Part shown: in pieces, positions 18,004-26,851 of the stretch
Numbering within the stretch: position 1 is the stretch's first letter
Layout: the number at the start of each line of letters is the position of its first letter
Assembly: GCF_031843945.1 (NCBI RefSeq)
Contig: NZ_JAVTJJ010000001.1
Coordinates: forward strand, 248,001 to 312,000
Reading direction: 5' to 3'
Source: Paracidovorax sp031843945
GTDB lineage: Bacteria > Pseudomonadota > Gammaproteobacteria > Burkholderiales > Burkholderiaceae_C
Length of the DNA: 64,000 nt
Made by a program: the position numbers and the translations under genes
Notes under the pieces: model-generated
The model's input: only the letters and a program-made list of their open reading frames with translations
What the model was told of the DNA's origin: nothing
Databases searched by the model: none

Positions 18004-18477
18004 ATGGCCACCACTACACCGCGCCCGTTCAAGGTTCTGGGCATTCAGCAAATCGCCATCGGCGGCACCGACAAAGAGCGCCTGAAAACGCTGTGGGTGG
18101 ACATGCTCGGGCTGGCCCAGACGGGCACCTTCCGCAGCGAGCGCGAGAACGTCGACGAAGACATTCTGGCGATGGGGCAGGGCGCCCACGCGGTGGAAGT
18201 AGATTTGATGCAGCCACTGGACATCGACAAAAAACCTGCCGTGCACGCCACGCCGCTCAACCACGTCGGCTTGTGGATCGACGACCTGCCCGCAGCCGTG
18301 CAATGGCTGACGGCTCAGGGCGTTCGATTCGCACCGGGTGGCATCCGCAAAGGTGCTGCCGGCCACGACATCACGTTTCTGCACCCCAAAAGCAACGATG
18401 AGTTTCCGATCGCGGGCGAAGGGGTGTTGATCGAGCTCGTTCAGGCTCCGCCCGACGTGATCGCGGCATTGGGCTGA
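18004..18477 (+). CDS. VOC-family protein, candidate methylmalonyl-CoA epimerase
   Basis: 157 residues of the vicinal-oxygen-chelate (glyoxalase/epimerase) superfamily. Paired beta-alpha-beta modules show metal-ligand-like positions: FKVLGIQQIAIGG, MGQGAHAVEVDLMQP, TPLNHVGLWIDDL, GEGVLIELVQAP. Homologues are often labelled lactoylglutathione lyase. Position directly after pccA in a propionate-to-succinyl-CoA set makes an epimerase role for methylmalonyl-CoA attractive, since PCC yields the S and the mutase needs the R form. No other epimerase gene is visible in the cluster. This assignment is inference. Confidence 0.75.
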   Translation: MATTTPRPFKVLGIQQIAIGGTDKERLKTLWVDMLGLAQTGTFRSERENVDEDILAMGQGAHAVEVDLMQPLDIDKKPAVHATPLNHVGLWIDDLPAAVQWLTAQGVRFAPGGIRKGAAGHDITFLHPKSNDEFPIAGEGVLIELVQAPPDVIAALG

Positions 18478-18478
18478 A

Positions 18479-18511
18479 AAAAAAGCGCGCTAACTTCGCG
18501 CAATTTTCAGC
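18479..18511 (+). terminator. Terminator-like hairpin after the VOC gene
   Basis: GCGCG-CTAACTT-CGCGC stem followed by AATTTT on the + strand and preceded by eight A on that strand, so it could also terminate leftward transcription. Confidence 0.55.
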
Positions 18512-18820
18512 GAGTGTGTGAGCCTCTGAGCTTGAGATGACTGCGGAACACTGCCTTTTGGCAGCCAATGACGCGCGAGATTTTTTGATGTTGCCAAATC
18601 CCTCTAAAGCGCCATCAAAACGCCGGCAAAACCCGCTATTTGTTTTGCGCAGATGACGGCAGATGGCAACACCCCAATCTGGCGGCTTTTGTGAGCTTTG
18701 GCGCTGCACCGGTGGCTTTTTCTCCCACAGAATTCGCCCCGGAGCAACGCTGGGCCGCATGGCACCTGCCAATGCACCACCTGAATTGCATCCGACCACC
18801 GTACCCACGAAAGGCCCACC
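18512..18820. other. Non-coding gap upstream of bioB
   Basis: About 310 bases with no supported gene. It holds a small CTGCC-TTTT-GGCAG hairpin (about 18549-18562) and short open frames without recognisable features. It presumably contains the bioB promoter, but no convincing -35/-10 pair was picked out. Confidence 0.5.
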
Positions 18821-19888
18821 ATGAGTACCGTCGCCAATCCTCCTGTCCATGACGATGCCGTTGAAGCCCGCACACATGCGCTGACCCATGCGGTTCAACT
18901 GCACCGTCGCCCGACTGCCGCGACGCCCACCGGCCCCTGGTCCATCGAAGCCATTCAGGCGTTGCTGGACAGGCCTTTCATGGACCTGCTGTTCCAAGCG
19001 CAAACGGTGCACCGGCAGCACTGGCCTGCCGGCGACATCGAACTGGCCACGCTGCTGTCGGTCAAGACCGGTGGCTGCCCTGAAAATTGCGGCTACTGCC
19101 CTCAGTCGGCCGAGTTCGACACCGGCGTGAAGGCGCAAAAGCTGATGAGCGTGCAGGAAGTGACCGCCGCCGCCCAGGCCGCCAAGGACGCCGGCGCTAC
19201 CCGTTTTTGCATGGGCGCCGCCTGGCGCGCGCCCAAGGACCGCGATATCGAAAAGATGAGCGAGCTGATCGGCGCCGTGAAAGGGCTGGGCATGCAGACC
19301 TGCGCCACGCTGGGCATGCTCGAATCCCACCAGGCGCACACGCTGAAAGACGCGGGCCTGGACTACTACAACCACAACCTGGACACCGCGCCCGAGTACT
19401 ACACCGACGTGGTCAGCACCCGCCAGTACCAGGATCGGCTCGACACGCTGTCGCACGTGCGGGCTGCCGGCATCAGCGTGTGCTGCGGCGGCATCATCGG
19501 CATGGGCGAAGCGCCGGTGCACCGCGCGGGGTTGATCGCGCAGCTGGCGAACCTGAACCCGTACCCCGAATCGGTGCCCATCAACAGCCTGGTACGCGTG
19601 CCCGGCACGCCGCTGGCCGACAGCGAGCCGGTGGACCCGTTCGACTTCGTCCGCGTGATCGCCGTGGCGCGCATCACCATGCCCCGCGCCCGCGTGCGGC
19701 TGTCTGCCGGCCGCCAGCAAATGGGCGATGCCGTGCAGGCGCTGTGCTTCATGGCCGGTGCCAATTCGATCTTCTACGGCGACAAGCTGCTGGTCACCGG
19801 CAACCCTGATGTGGAGGCTGACGTGCAACTGCTGTCCAAGCTCGGGCTGCCAGGGCACCGCACGACGGCGCAGGCACCAGAGCATTGA
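18821..19888 (+). CDS. bioB: Biotin synthase BioB
   Basis: Radical-SAM enzyme inserting sulfur into dethiobiotin. 355 residues, with the [4Fe-4S] motif CPENCGYC (C86, C90, C93), the YYNHNLDT segment, CCGGIIGMGE, and the Arg-containing MPRARVRLSAGR that ligates the second cluster. It stands alone; no other bio genes adjoin it. Location next to the biotin-dependent propionyl-CoA carboxylase is suggestive. Two GC-rich stem-loops follow the stop (GCGGCCC-TGCC-GGGCCGC at about 19898; GCGCCTTC...GAAGGCGC at about 19915). Confidence 0.95.
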   Translation: MSTVANPPVHDDAVEARTHALTHAVQLHRRPTAATPTGPWSIEAIQALLDRPFMDLLFQAQTVHRQHWPAGDIELATLLSVKTGGCPENCGYCPQSAEFDTGVKAQKLMSVQEVTAAAQAAKDAGATRFCMGAAWRAPKDRDIEKMSELIGAVKGLGMQTCATLGMLESHQAHTLKDAGLDYYNHNLDTAPEYYTDVVSTRQYQDRLDTLSHVRAAGISVCCGGIIGMGEAPVHRAGLIAQLANLNPYPESVPINSLVRVPGTPLADSEPVDPFDFVRVIAVARITMPRARVRLSAGRQQMGDAVQALCFMAGANSIFYGDKLLVTGNPDVEADVQLLSKLGLPGHRTTAQAPEH

Positions 19889-19897
19889 TAGCGAAGC

Positions 19898-19943
19898 GGC
19901 CCTGCCGGGCCGCGCCTTCGGCCTACGCCTGAGAAGGCGCGTG
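19898..19943. terminator. Two consecutive GC-rich stem-loops after bioB
   Basis: Stem 1 is GCGGCCC-TGCC-GGGCCGC; stem 2 has arms GCGCCTTC and GAAGGCGC around 13 bases. No U-tract follows, so a Rho-independent terminator is unproven; they may instead be 3' mRNA-stabilising structures. Confidence 0.4.
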
Positions 19944-19996
19944 CTTCCCACAATCAGGGCTTCTTCGAAATCACTGACATACCAGGAGCCAGCGCC

Positions 19997-20251
19997 ATGA
20001 ACCCCACCACCTCCACCTCCGCCGCCCATCAGCAGGAAACCGTGTTCGGCGTGGCGGATGGCGCCACGTATTCAGGCCTGCTGTGCCTGCGTGATGACGG
20101 CCATTACTACTTCTCGCAAGCGCAGGTCGATGGCCACAATCTGCCCATGCCCGACCAGCAGTGGTCGTCCCGCGACGAGGCAGTGAGCGCGCTCGCCGGC
20201 ATGGCGTCCGGCTCCATCGCAGCGCAGTCCACCCAGCCGCCTGCGGCTTGA
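19997..20251 (+). CDS. Small hypothetical protein
   Basis: 84 residues with no recognised family. ATG 19997 has CAGGAG about 10 bases upstream, supporting translation. The middle (GLLCLRDDGHYYFSQAQVDG) looks folded and beta-rich; both ends are low-complexity (Thr/Ser/Ala at the N-terminus, SIAAQSTQPPAA at the end). Between bioB and a convergent Bug receptor gene. Function unknown. Confidence 0.55.
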   Translation: MNPTTSTSAAHQQETVFGVADGATYSGLLCLRDDGHYYFSQAQVDGHNLPMPDQQWSSRDEAVSALAGMASGSIAAQSTQPPAA

Positions 20252-20265
20252 AAGGCGAGCGTCGA

Positions 20266-21288
20266 TCAGCCCATTCCCTCGGGCTTGATCTGTGCGCGGT
20301 CGATCACCGGCTTCCAGCGCGCCTGTTCCTGTTTGATGAACACCTCGAACTCAACGCTGGTGTTGCCTACCGCCAAGGCGGTTTCCTGCGCCAGCTTGTC
20401 TTTCACCGCCGCGCTGCGGGCGGCCTTGATGGATTCGGCTTCCAGCTTGGCCAGGTTCGCCTTGGGCCATTTCGATGGCGCCAGCAGGCCGTACCACTGC
20501 GTCATCTCGAATCCCTTGAAACCTTGCTCGGCCACCGTGGGCACGTCGGGCATTTGCGGCAGTCGCTGCGCCGTGCCGGTGGCAATGCAGCGCAGCTTGC
20601 CAGCCTTGATGAAAGGCAGCAGGGCGGGCGCACCTACGGCAGCCGCCTGAAGCCGCCCGGCCATCAGGTCGGTCAACATGGGGCCGGTGCCGCGGTAGGG
20701 CACGTGCACCATGAAGGTGTTGGTCGCCATCTTCAGATATTCGAACGCCAGGTGGCCCGCGCTGCCGTTGCCCGCCGAGCCGTAGTTCAGCTGGCCCGGC
20801 TTGCTGCGCGCGTAGGCGATGAATTCGGTCAGGTTGCGAATAGGCAGGTCGGGATGCACCACATAGAGGCTGGGCACCTTGGACAGCAGCGTGATGGGCG
20901 CGAAATCGCGGTTGGCGTCGTAGGGCAGTTTGGGAAAGATGAACGGGTTCACGGCCAGCGTGCCGATGTGGCCCAGGATCAGCGTGTGTTCATCGGTGTT
21001 GCCTGCAACCTCCTGCATTGCGATGTTGCCGGCTGCGCCCGGCTTGTTGTCCACGAACACGTTCTGGCCGATGGTCTTGGAGAGCTCGCCGGCCGCAGCG
21101 CGCGCCACGATCTCCGAACTGCCCCCGGGCGCGAACGGCACCACCAGCCGCAGCGGCCGGCTGGGCCAGGTGGCCTGGGCACGCGATGACGCGGGCAGCA
21201 TCCAGCCGGCGGTAGCGGCCAGCCCGGCGCCCAGAAAGGCTCGGCGTTCTGCCAGCGGCGGCAGGGCCGGAAAATTGATTTTGTGCAT
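20266..21288 (-). CDS. Bug/TctC-family tripartite tricarboxylate receptor
   Basis: 340 residues. Extracytoplasmic solute receptor with a twin-arginine-like leader (ERRAFLGAGLAATAGWMLPA, ending SSRAQA). The mature part has the family signature WPSRPLRLVVPFAPGGSSEIVARAAA, DNKPGAAGNIAMQEV, NYGSAGNGSAGHLAFEYL and VPYRGTGPMLTDLMAGRL. Such receptors bind carboxylates and are massively expanded in Comamonadaceae and relatives, often without a dedicated permease, as here. Ligand unknown. Confidence 0.9.
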   Translation of the reverse strand: MHKINFPALPPLAERRAFLGAGLAATAGWMLPASSRAQATWPSRPLRLVVPFAPGGSSEIVARAAAGELSKTIGQNVFVDNKPGAAGNIAMQEVAGNTDEHTLILGHIGTLAVNPFIFPKLPYDANRDFAPITLLSKVPSLYVVHPDLPIRNLTEFIAYARSKPGQLNYGSAGNGSAGHLAFEYLKMATNTFMVHVPYRGTGPMLTDLMAGRLQAAAVGAPALLPFIKAGKLRCIATGTAQRLPQMPDVPTVAEQGFKGFEMTQWYGLLAPSKWPKANLAKLEAESIKAARSAAVKDKLAQETALAVGNTSVEFEVFIKQEQARWKPVIDRAQIKPEGMG

Positions 21289-21451
21289 GGTGTGTTGTCT
21301 CCTTTTTGTAGATCGTCATCTCAACGGCATTTCAAGGGCATCGCCCCGGTGCCGTATCGGTTTGGCACTGAACCAACGCGTGCCATCGTGCGCCCCCCAA
21401 CCTATCAAATGCCTTACAGCGAGCGGCGGCGCGCCCTCCATAATCCGCGCC

Positions 21452-21980
21452 ATGCGCATCTTGCTGGAGCGCACTGGGCAATTGATGGATCAGCGCCAGG
21501 CGTTCGTCGATGATGCGTCGCACCAGTTGCGCACACCGCTGGCCACGCTGCGCGCCCAGTTGGACTACGCCTTGCGCTAGCCCGACGAGCAGCGCCGCAC
21601 CGAAGCGCTGCAGGCATTGTCGATTGCGTTGGGCGACGCGGTGCGGGCCACGACCCAGCTGCTGACGCTGGGTCGCAGCGACGCGGCGCGGCCTGCGCGG
21701 GAACCATTGGACGCTGCACAACTGGCGCGCGACGTGGCGTTGGCGTTGCTGCCCGTCGCACGCACCCGCCAGGTCGATCTGGGTGTCGATGCACCGGCCA
21801 CACCCGTGCCCGCCACGGGCGACCGAGAACTGCTTTACCAGGCGCTGCAGAACATCGTGCACAACGCCGTACAGCACGGAAGAGAGCAGGGCGTGGTCAC
21901 CCTGTTGGTGGCCGCAGACGGGTTAGGCCACAGCATCACGGTGACCGATGACGGCCCAGGCCTTCCGCCCCAACTAGTTG
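21452..21980 (+). pseudogene. Sensor histidine kinase remnant (TctE-like)
   Basis: The phosphoacceptor region is clear (RQAFVDDASHQLRTPLATLR, with the His of the H-box), followed by an in-frame TAG at 21578-21580 (LDYALR* then PDEQRR). The same frame then continues through the ATP-binding domain: N-box LYQALQNIVHNAVQHG and G1 box VTDDGPGLPP. Homology stops right after QLVDR (about 21980), where a TctC-like gene begins in another frame. N-terminal sensor and membrane parts are missing upstream. A kinase truncated at both ends with an internal stop cannot be functional. Confidence 0.8.
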
Positions 21981-22989
21981 ACCGTGCCGTGTTGCCTTGC
22001 GGGCGTTGGGCTGATGCTCAGTTTTGCCACCGGCACACCTGCATCGGCGACACAGCCCATGCCCACGGCCCAATTGGCCGCAGACGCGCGCTGCATCGCT
22101 CCGGCCAAGCCCGGCGGCGGGTTCGATCTGACATGTCGCCTGCTGGTGGAAGCATTGTGCGGCCGGGCCGGCGAATCGCCTGCCTCGGCATTGCGCACGG
22201 TGTACCAACCGGGCGGCATCGGTGCGCTGGCCTTTCGCAATACGCTGATGCAGCGCCCGGCCGATGCGGGCATGCTGATGGCGTTTTCATCAGGGTCGCT
22301 GCTGAATCTGGCGCAGGGGCGTTTTGGCCCTTACAGCGAACGCGATGTGCAATGGGTTGCCGGTGTCGCGATGGGCTGGGGCGTACTGGCGGTGCACAAG
22401 GATGCGCCCTATCAGTCCCTGGCAGATCTGGCGCGGGCGATGCGCGATCAGCCCGGCCGGCTGGTGTTCGGCGCTGGCGGCTCCATCGGAAGCCAAGGCT
22501 GGATGAAGGCCGCTCTGCTGAACCGCGTCGCAGGGCTGAACCACAAAAACATGCGATTCGTTGCTTATGAGCGCGGAGGAGAGGCGCTGGGCGCCTTGGC
22601 CGGAGGCCATGTTCAAGTCGTCGCCGGCGATGCCGCAGAAGTCAGTGTGCAGATGGACCAGGGAGCGCCCGTCAAAGTGCTGGCGATCCTTGCGCCCACC
22701 CGCAGAGGTAGGCGCTGGGCTTTCAGTTCCCACCGCCCGGGAACAAGGCTACGACGTGCAATGGCCTATTTTGCGCGGCGTGTACGCCGGGCCAGAGGTG
22801 CAAGCCGCCCACATCGTGCGCTGGCAGGCCGTGATCGCCACTGGCATGGCCAGTTCGGCGGCCCAGCAAGAGCTCAAGCGGGTCGGCTTGGAAGGCATGG
22901 TGCTCAGCTCCAGCGAGTTGCAGGCCCGCATCTCGACCCAGATGTCGACCTACAGGGCGCTGGCTAAAGAGTTCGGCCTGACACGCTGA
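21978..22989 (+). pseudogene. Bug/TctC-family receptor, frameshifted
   Basis: A leader-like start (TTG 21978; VPCCLAGVGLMLSFATGTPA) is followed by a recognisable receptor: CIAPAKPGGGFDLTCRLLVE, YQPGGIGALAFRNTLMQRP, VFGAGGSIGSQGWMKAALLN, VQVVAGDAAEVSVQMDQG. At about 22700-22710 the frame changes (+1); the real continuation is SVPTAREQGYDVQWPILRGV through ELQARISTQMSTYRALAKEF to a stop at 22989. A single indel thus disables the gene. Adjacency to a truncated kinase suggests a former tctDE-tctC-type regulated unit collapsed by deletion. Confidence 0.8.
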
Positions 22990-23010
22990 TCGGGCCAGGC
23001 TACGACGCAG

Positions 23011-23220
23011 TCAGCGCGACCACTTGCGATCAGGCCGGGGCGTGATCGTGATGTCGACGGCTTTCTGGACCAGCGGCTTGCCAGTCACCGCATCGGACGC
23101 CACGACGTCTTCAAGCTGCAGCTTCTGCACGTCAGAGTTGGTGGACTGTTCCAGGTCGTCCAATACGGCGGCCACCTTTTTCTCTGCCTTCTCGACAGCG
23201 GGAGGTTTTGTTTGGGGCAT
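23011..23220 (-). CDS. Small charged hypothetical protein
   Basis: 69 residues from ATG 23220 (MPQTKPPAVEKAEKKVAAVL); the frame is open a little further to 23304. A Lys/Glu-rich N-terminal helix (EKAEKKVAAVLDDLEQ) and a basic end (ITPRPDRKWSR). No family recognised. No strong ribosome site; weak support beyond composition. Confidence 0.4.
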   Translation of the reverse strand: MPQTKPPAVEKAEKKVAAVLDDLEQSTNSDVQKLQLEDVVASDAVTGKPLVQKAVDITITPRPDRKWSR

Positions 23221-23532
23221 GGTGATTAACGTTGATTTCGTGGGATCGTCGCAGCGCCTGGCTCGACGGGAGAGGTCACAGTGCCTCAACAGGTTGTCAT
23301 CCAATGGCTTATGTGGTTTTGCGCGCGTCGGTGCGGGTCATGGTGCACCAACGCATGCGTTGAAAGACCCAAGTATTGAGGGGCTGGAACGCAAGAATTA
23401 TTGGATACACATTTACCCACGCTTTTGTTATTTTACATAATATACATCGTATCTAGTCATGCGGCAGTTGTTCGTCGTATGGGACGCTTGCCACACCGAG
23501 CCTCCAACCAATACACCGCATCAATACGCGGC

Positions 23533-24975
23533 CTACAGTCCCTCTTCGCTAGGCTTTATCGTCGGCCAACCCACGCGACCGAACCATGCGCCGCCTGCAA
23601 TGGCCATCGCGTTCATCGAACCGTAGACCACCAGCGCCACGGCCTGGGCTGAGAACACCTGGGTCAGCGTGCCTTCGGATTCCAGCGCCCACCAGCCGCC
23701 GATGGCCGCGATCATCAATCGGGCGACGTTGCCGCCGACCGGCCATGCCAGCCGGCCAGCGCCTTGCGATGCGAAATACAGCGCCAAGCCCAGCCCAAAG
23801 AATCCGTAGACAGGCCCTACAACGCGCAGATATTGGGCGCCGGCTTCCAGCATGGCCGGGTCGGATCCAAACAGGCCGAGCCAAGCCCGCGGAAACAGCG
23901 CGGCAGCCAGGCCGATGGTTTCTGTCAACGCAAAGGCGACGCTTGCGCCGATCCAGGTGGCGCGCATTGCGCGCTCGCGGTCGCCGGCGCCCAGGCAGGT
24001 GCCGACCAGCGTCACCAATGGCGCACCCAGCCCGAACACCAACGGGACGAGGATGTATTCCAGCCGCGATGCGGTGCCATAACCTGCAATGGCGGCCGGC
24101 CCGAAATGCCCGACCAGGCCGGTGGCGATGCCGATCGTGAGATTGGTCGCCACCGTAGAGACGGCACCGGCCAAACCCACGCGCAAGATGCCGCCGAAGA
24201 ACGCCCCGCGCAGCTGAAGCCCTTGCCACGTCAGCCGAAGCAAGCTGTGCCGTGAACGAAGGTAGGCACACAGCGCCAGCGTGCCGCCCAGGTAATACAG
24301 CACCAGCGCCAAGGCCCCGCCCGCAATGCCCATGCCCGGAATCGGCCCCCAGCCGAAGATCAGCACGGGCGACAGCGGCACCAGCAGCACCGTGCCTGCG
24401 GTCGTGACTTTGGCCGGAAGCGCCATGTTGCCGGTACCGCGCACCACCGCCGACAGCGCATTGAAGAGCCACACCAGTACCGCACCGGCAAACACCGTGT
24501 GCGAATAGGTCAGCGCTGCGTCCAGCGACGCGCCCTCCCCGCCCATCGACCGGTACAGCGCCGCCCCACCCCACCACAGCACTACGGTGAAAACGAGCCC
24601 GAATACCAGCGAAATTACCAGCCCGGCCCATGCGAGCGACTCCGCCTGCGCACGGTCGCGACGGCCCAATGCGCGGGCAATGGCCGATGCAATCGCGCCA
24701 CCCATCGCACCCGCGGACGTCATCTGCATCAGCATGACGATGGGAAAGACCAATGCCATGCCCGCCAGCGCGTCAGTGCCCAGGCGGCCGATGAACCAGG
24801 TTTCGATCAGGCCGGCCGACGCCTGCGCCACCATGATCAGCACGTTGGGTGCGGCCATGCGCAGCAGCAACGGCGCCAGCGGAGCCTCCAGCATGCGGCG
24901 GGTGCGCGGGTCGAGTTCGGCTTGTGGCGCGGAAGGGGCCGAACCTAGGGCCGAGGCGGATATGGCGTTGGTCAT
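23533..24975 (-). CDS. MATE-family multidrug/Na+ or H+ antiporter
   Basis: 480 residues from ATG 24975 (MTNAISASALG); the long upstream open frame is only a shadow of the MFS gene. Twelve hydrophobic segments in two matching halves fit the MATE fold: MAAPNVLIMVAQASAGLIET in half 1 and GLAGAVSTVATNLTIGIATG in half 2, with GYGTASRLEYILVPLVFGLG. Exports cationic drugs or metabolites across the inner membrane. It follows an MFS gene (11 bases) on the same strand, and a MarR gene stands upstream of both, so the two exporters are probably co-expressed. Confidence 0.9.
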   Translation of the reverse strand: MTNAISASALGSAPSAPQAELDPRTRRMLEAPLAPLLLRMAAPNVLIMVAQASAGLIETWFIGRLGTDALAGMALVFPIVMLMQMTSAGAMGGAIASAIARALGRRDRAQAESLAWAGLVISLVFGLVFTVVLWWGGAALYRSMGGEGASLDAALTYSHTVFAGAVLVWLFNALSAVVRGTGNMALPAKVTTAGTVLLVPLSPVLIFGWGPIPGMGIAGGALALVLYYLGGTLALCAYLRSRHSLLRLTWQGLQLRGAFFGGILRVGLAGAVSTVATNLTIGIATGLVGHFGPAAIAGYGTASRLEYILVPLVFGLGAPLVTLVGTCLGAGDRERAMRATWIGASVAFALTETIGLAAALFPRAWLGLFGSDPAMLEAGAQYLRVVGPVYGFFGLGLALYFASQGAGRLAWPVGGNVARLMIAAIGGWWALESEGTLTQVFSAQAVALVVYGSMNAMAIAGGAWFGRVGWPTIKPSEEGL

Positions 24976-24986
24976 GGCACGTTTAA

Positions 24987-26285
24987 TCAAGCGGGTTGCG
25001 CAACGGCTTTCGCGGGGCGGGCCGGGCGCTGGATCAGCAGCACCAGCCCTGCAGCCAGCAGGCAGGCCGCGCCCGCGGCGTACAGCGCCGGCGTATAGGT
25101 CAGCAGCAGCGTGCGTGTGAGGCCCGCGCCCCAGGCCGCCACTGCCGCGCCGATCTGGTGGGCGGCAAAAATCCACCCGAAGACGAGCCCGACCTTCTGC
25201 GGCCCGAACGCGGCGCCGGCCAGCTTGACGGTGGGCGGCACGGTGGCGATCCAGTCCAGGCCATAGAACATGGCGAACAGGCCCAGTCCGTAGAAGGTGA
25301 ACTCGGAATGCGGCAGCCAGAAGAGCGACAGCCCGCGCAGGCCGTAGTACCAGAACAGCAGCTTGCGGTTGTCGTACCGGTCGGACAGCCAGCCCGAGAG
25401 GACGGTGCCGACGAAGTCGAACGCGCCCATCATCGCCAGCACGGACGCGGCCGGCACAGCGCTCATGCCGTTGTCTGCGCACAAAGAGATGAAGTGGGTC
25501 TGCACCAGCCCGTTGGTGGACAGGCCGCAGATGAAAAACGTGGCGAACAAGATCCAGAAGGTGCCGCTGTGCGACGCCTCGGCCAATGCGTTGAACGGCG
25601 TGGCGAAGGTCATCACCATGGCCGGTGGCTGCGCCGCCGCTGTAGCTGGAGCAACGTCGCCGTAGGCGGCCAGGCCTACGTCCGCCGGGCGATTGCGCAC
25701 GAAGGCCAGTGCCAGCATGCCGACCAGCGCGCAGGCGACGAAGATGGGCGCAATGGCAGATCGCCATCCCCAGTGCTCGATCATCCAGGCTGCGAACGGC
25801 AAGAACGCCAGTTGCCCCGTCGCCGCGCTGGCCGTCAGCAGCCCGACGACCAGGCCGCGCCGCGCGACGAACCAGCGGTTGGCCACCACCGCGCCCAGCA
25901 CCAACGCAGTCAGGCCGGTGCCCAGGCCCAGCAGCAGGCTCCACAGAACGAACAATTGCCACAACTGGCTGGCCAGCGTGACCAAAGCCATGCCAGTGCC
26001 GACCAGTGCCAGGCCCAGGCACATCACGGCGCGCAGGCCCCAGCGCTCCATCAGCACGGCGGCAAACGGCCCCATCAGTCCGAACAACGCAAAGCGCAGC
26101 GCCAGTGCGGTGGAGATCTGGTCCGTTGACCAGCCGAACTCCTTGGACAGCGGCTGCAGCATGGCACCCGGCAGGCCCAGCGCGGCCGACATCGTCAGCA
26201 TGGTCAGAAACGTGATGCCTGCGACCAGCCAGCCGTAGTGGATGCCCTTGGGCTGCAGAAAGCGTGCGGCGTGGTTGGACAGCAT
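24987..26285 (-). CDS. MFS transporter (oxalate/formate antiporter-like or related)
   Basis: 432 residues, 12 predicted helices with a central loop at about 205-225. N-half features include HYGWLVAGITFLTMLTMSAA and GLVVGLLTASAATGQLAFLP; the C-half has GFDFVGT-like MMGAFDFVGTVLSGWLSDRY with the loop motif DRYDNRK. This resembles MCT/OFA-type MFS members that carry monocarboxylates, but the substrate cannot be fixed. First gene of a putative two-gene export unit with the MATE gene; MarR lies directly upstream. Confidence 0.85.
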   Translation of the reverse strand: MLSNHAARFLQPKGIHYGWLVAGITFLTMLTMSAALGLPGAMLQPLSKEFGWSTDQISTALALRFALFGLMGPFAAVLMERWGLRAVMCLGLALVGTGMALVTLASQLWQLFVLWSLLLGLGTGLTALVLGAVVANRWFVARRGLVVGLLTASAATGQLAFLPFAAWMIEHWGWRSAIAPIFVACALVGMLALAFVRNRPADVGLAAYGDVAPATAAAQPPAMVMTFATPFNALAEASHSGTFWILFATFFICGLSTNGLVQTHFISLCADNGMSAVPAASVLAMMGAFDFVGTVLSGWLSDRYDNRKLLFWYYGLRGLSLFWLPHSEFTFYGLGLFAMFYGLDWIATVPPTVKLAGAAFGPQKVGLVFGWIFAAHQIGAAVAAWGAGLTRTLLLTYTPALYAAGAACLLAAGLVLLIQRPARPAKAVAQPA

Positions 26286-26345
26286 GGGCAGGCCCCTTAT
26301 GTAGAAAAGCGTGAAGGAATACGGGGGTCGTACGAGCCAAGCCGC

Positions 26346-26801
26346 TCAGCGCTGTGCGACAGTGGCGGCGTCGGTGTCCAGCAAGCGCACCGTGTCGTCT
26401 AGCAACGCGTGCAGCGCCGCCACATGCGCCACACCCAGCCGTTCGTTGAGCGCCTCTTGCGCGATGCGCCAGTGCCGCTGCGCCTCCTGGCGCTTGGCCC
26501 GTCCGGACTCGGTCAGTTGCACGCTGCGACTGCGGGCGTCTTCCCCTGCCGCCACTTCCACCCAGCCCGCGTCCTGCAGCGGCCGCAGATTGCGCGTGAG
26601 CGTGGATGCGTCCATGCGCATGGCGCGCGCCAGGTCGCCCGGCCGCACGGGGCCGAGGCTGAGGATGTGCGAGAGCAGCGAATACTGCGTGGTCTTCAGC
26701 CCGGTCTTGCCGACTTCAGCGTCGTAGTGCTGGGTGACCAGACGCGTCACCTGGCGCAGTTTGAGGTTGGTGCAGCCTCGGGGCTTCGTGGGGGTGTCCA
26801 T
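26346..26801 (-). CDS. MarR-family regulator
   Basis: 151 residues from ATG 26801 (MDTPTKPRGCTNLKLRQ). Winged HTH: KTTQYSLLSHILSLGPVRPGDLARAMRMDASTLTRNLRPL (in parts), then the wing AAGEDARSRSVQLTESGRAKR. It has a Cys near the N-terminus (GCTNLKLR), which in some MarR proteins senses oxidants. Divergent from the thioesterase gene and upstream of the MFS/MATE pair; the palindrome at 26818-26830 is a likely site for autorepression. Confidence 0.85.
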   Translation of the reverse strand: MDTPTKPRGCTNLKLRQVTRLVTQHYDAEVGKTGLKTTQYSLLSHILSLGPVRPGDLARAMRMDASTLTRNLRPLQDAGWVEVAAGEDARSRSVQLTESGRAKRQEAQRHWRIAQEALNERLGVAHVAALHALLDDTVRLLDTDAATVAQR

Positions 26802-26817
26802 GGCATATGATTGTATC

Positions 26818-26830
26818 TGCAACAATTGCA
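26818..26830. promoter_or_regulatory. Palindrome TGCAACAATTGCA, candidate MarR operator
   Basis: Perfect 5-bp arms around CAA between the divergent marR and thioesterase starts, next to further TTGTAT/TGCAAC half sites. It overlaps where both promoters must lie. Confidence 0.5.
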
Positions 26831-26851
26831 CATGCAACTAAGGAGAGGTAT

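Noticed and set aside
18640..18852. Short + strand frame upstream of bioB
   Set aside because: No ribosome site, no family, and it overlaps the bioB start.
24975..26340. N-terminal 455-codon extension of the MATE frame
   Set aside because: It overlaps the MFS gene in another frame and lacks any homology; the MATE protein starts at 24975.
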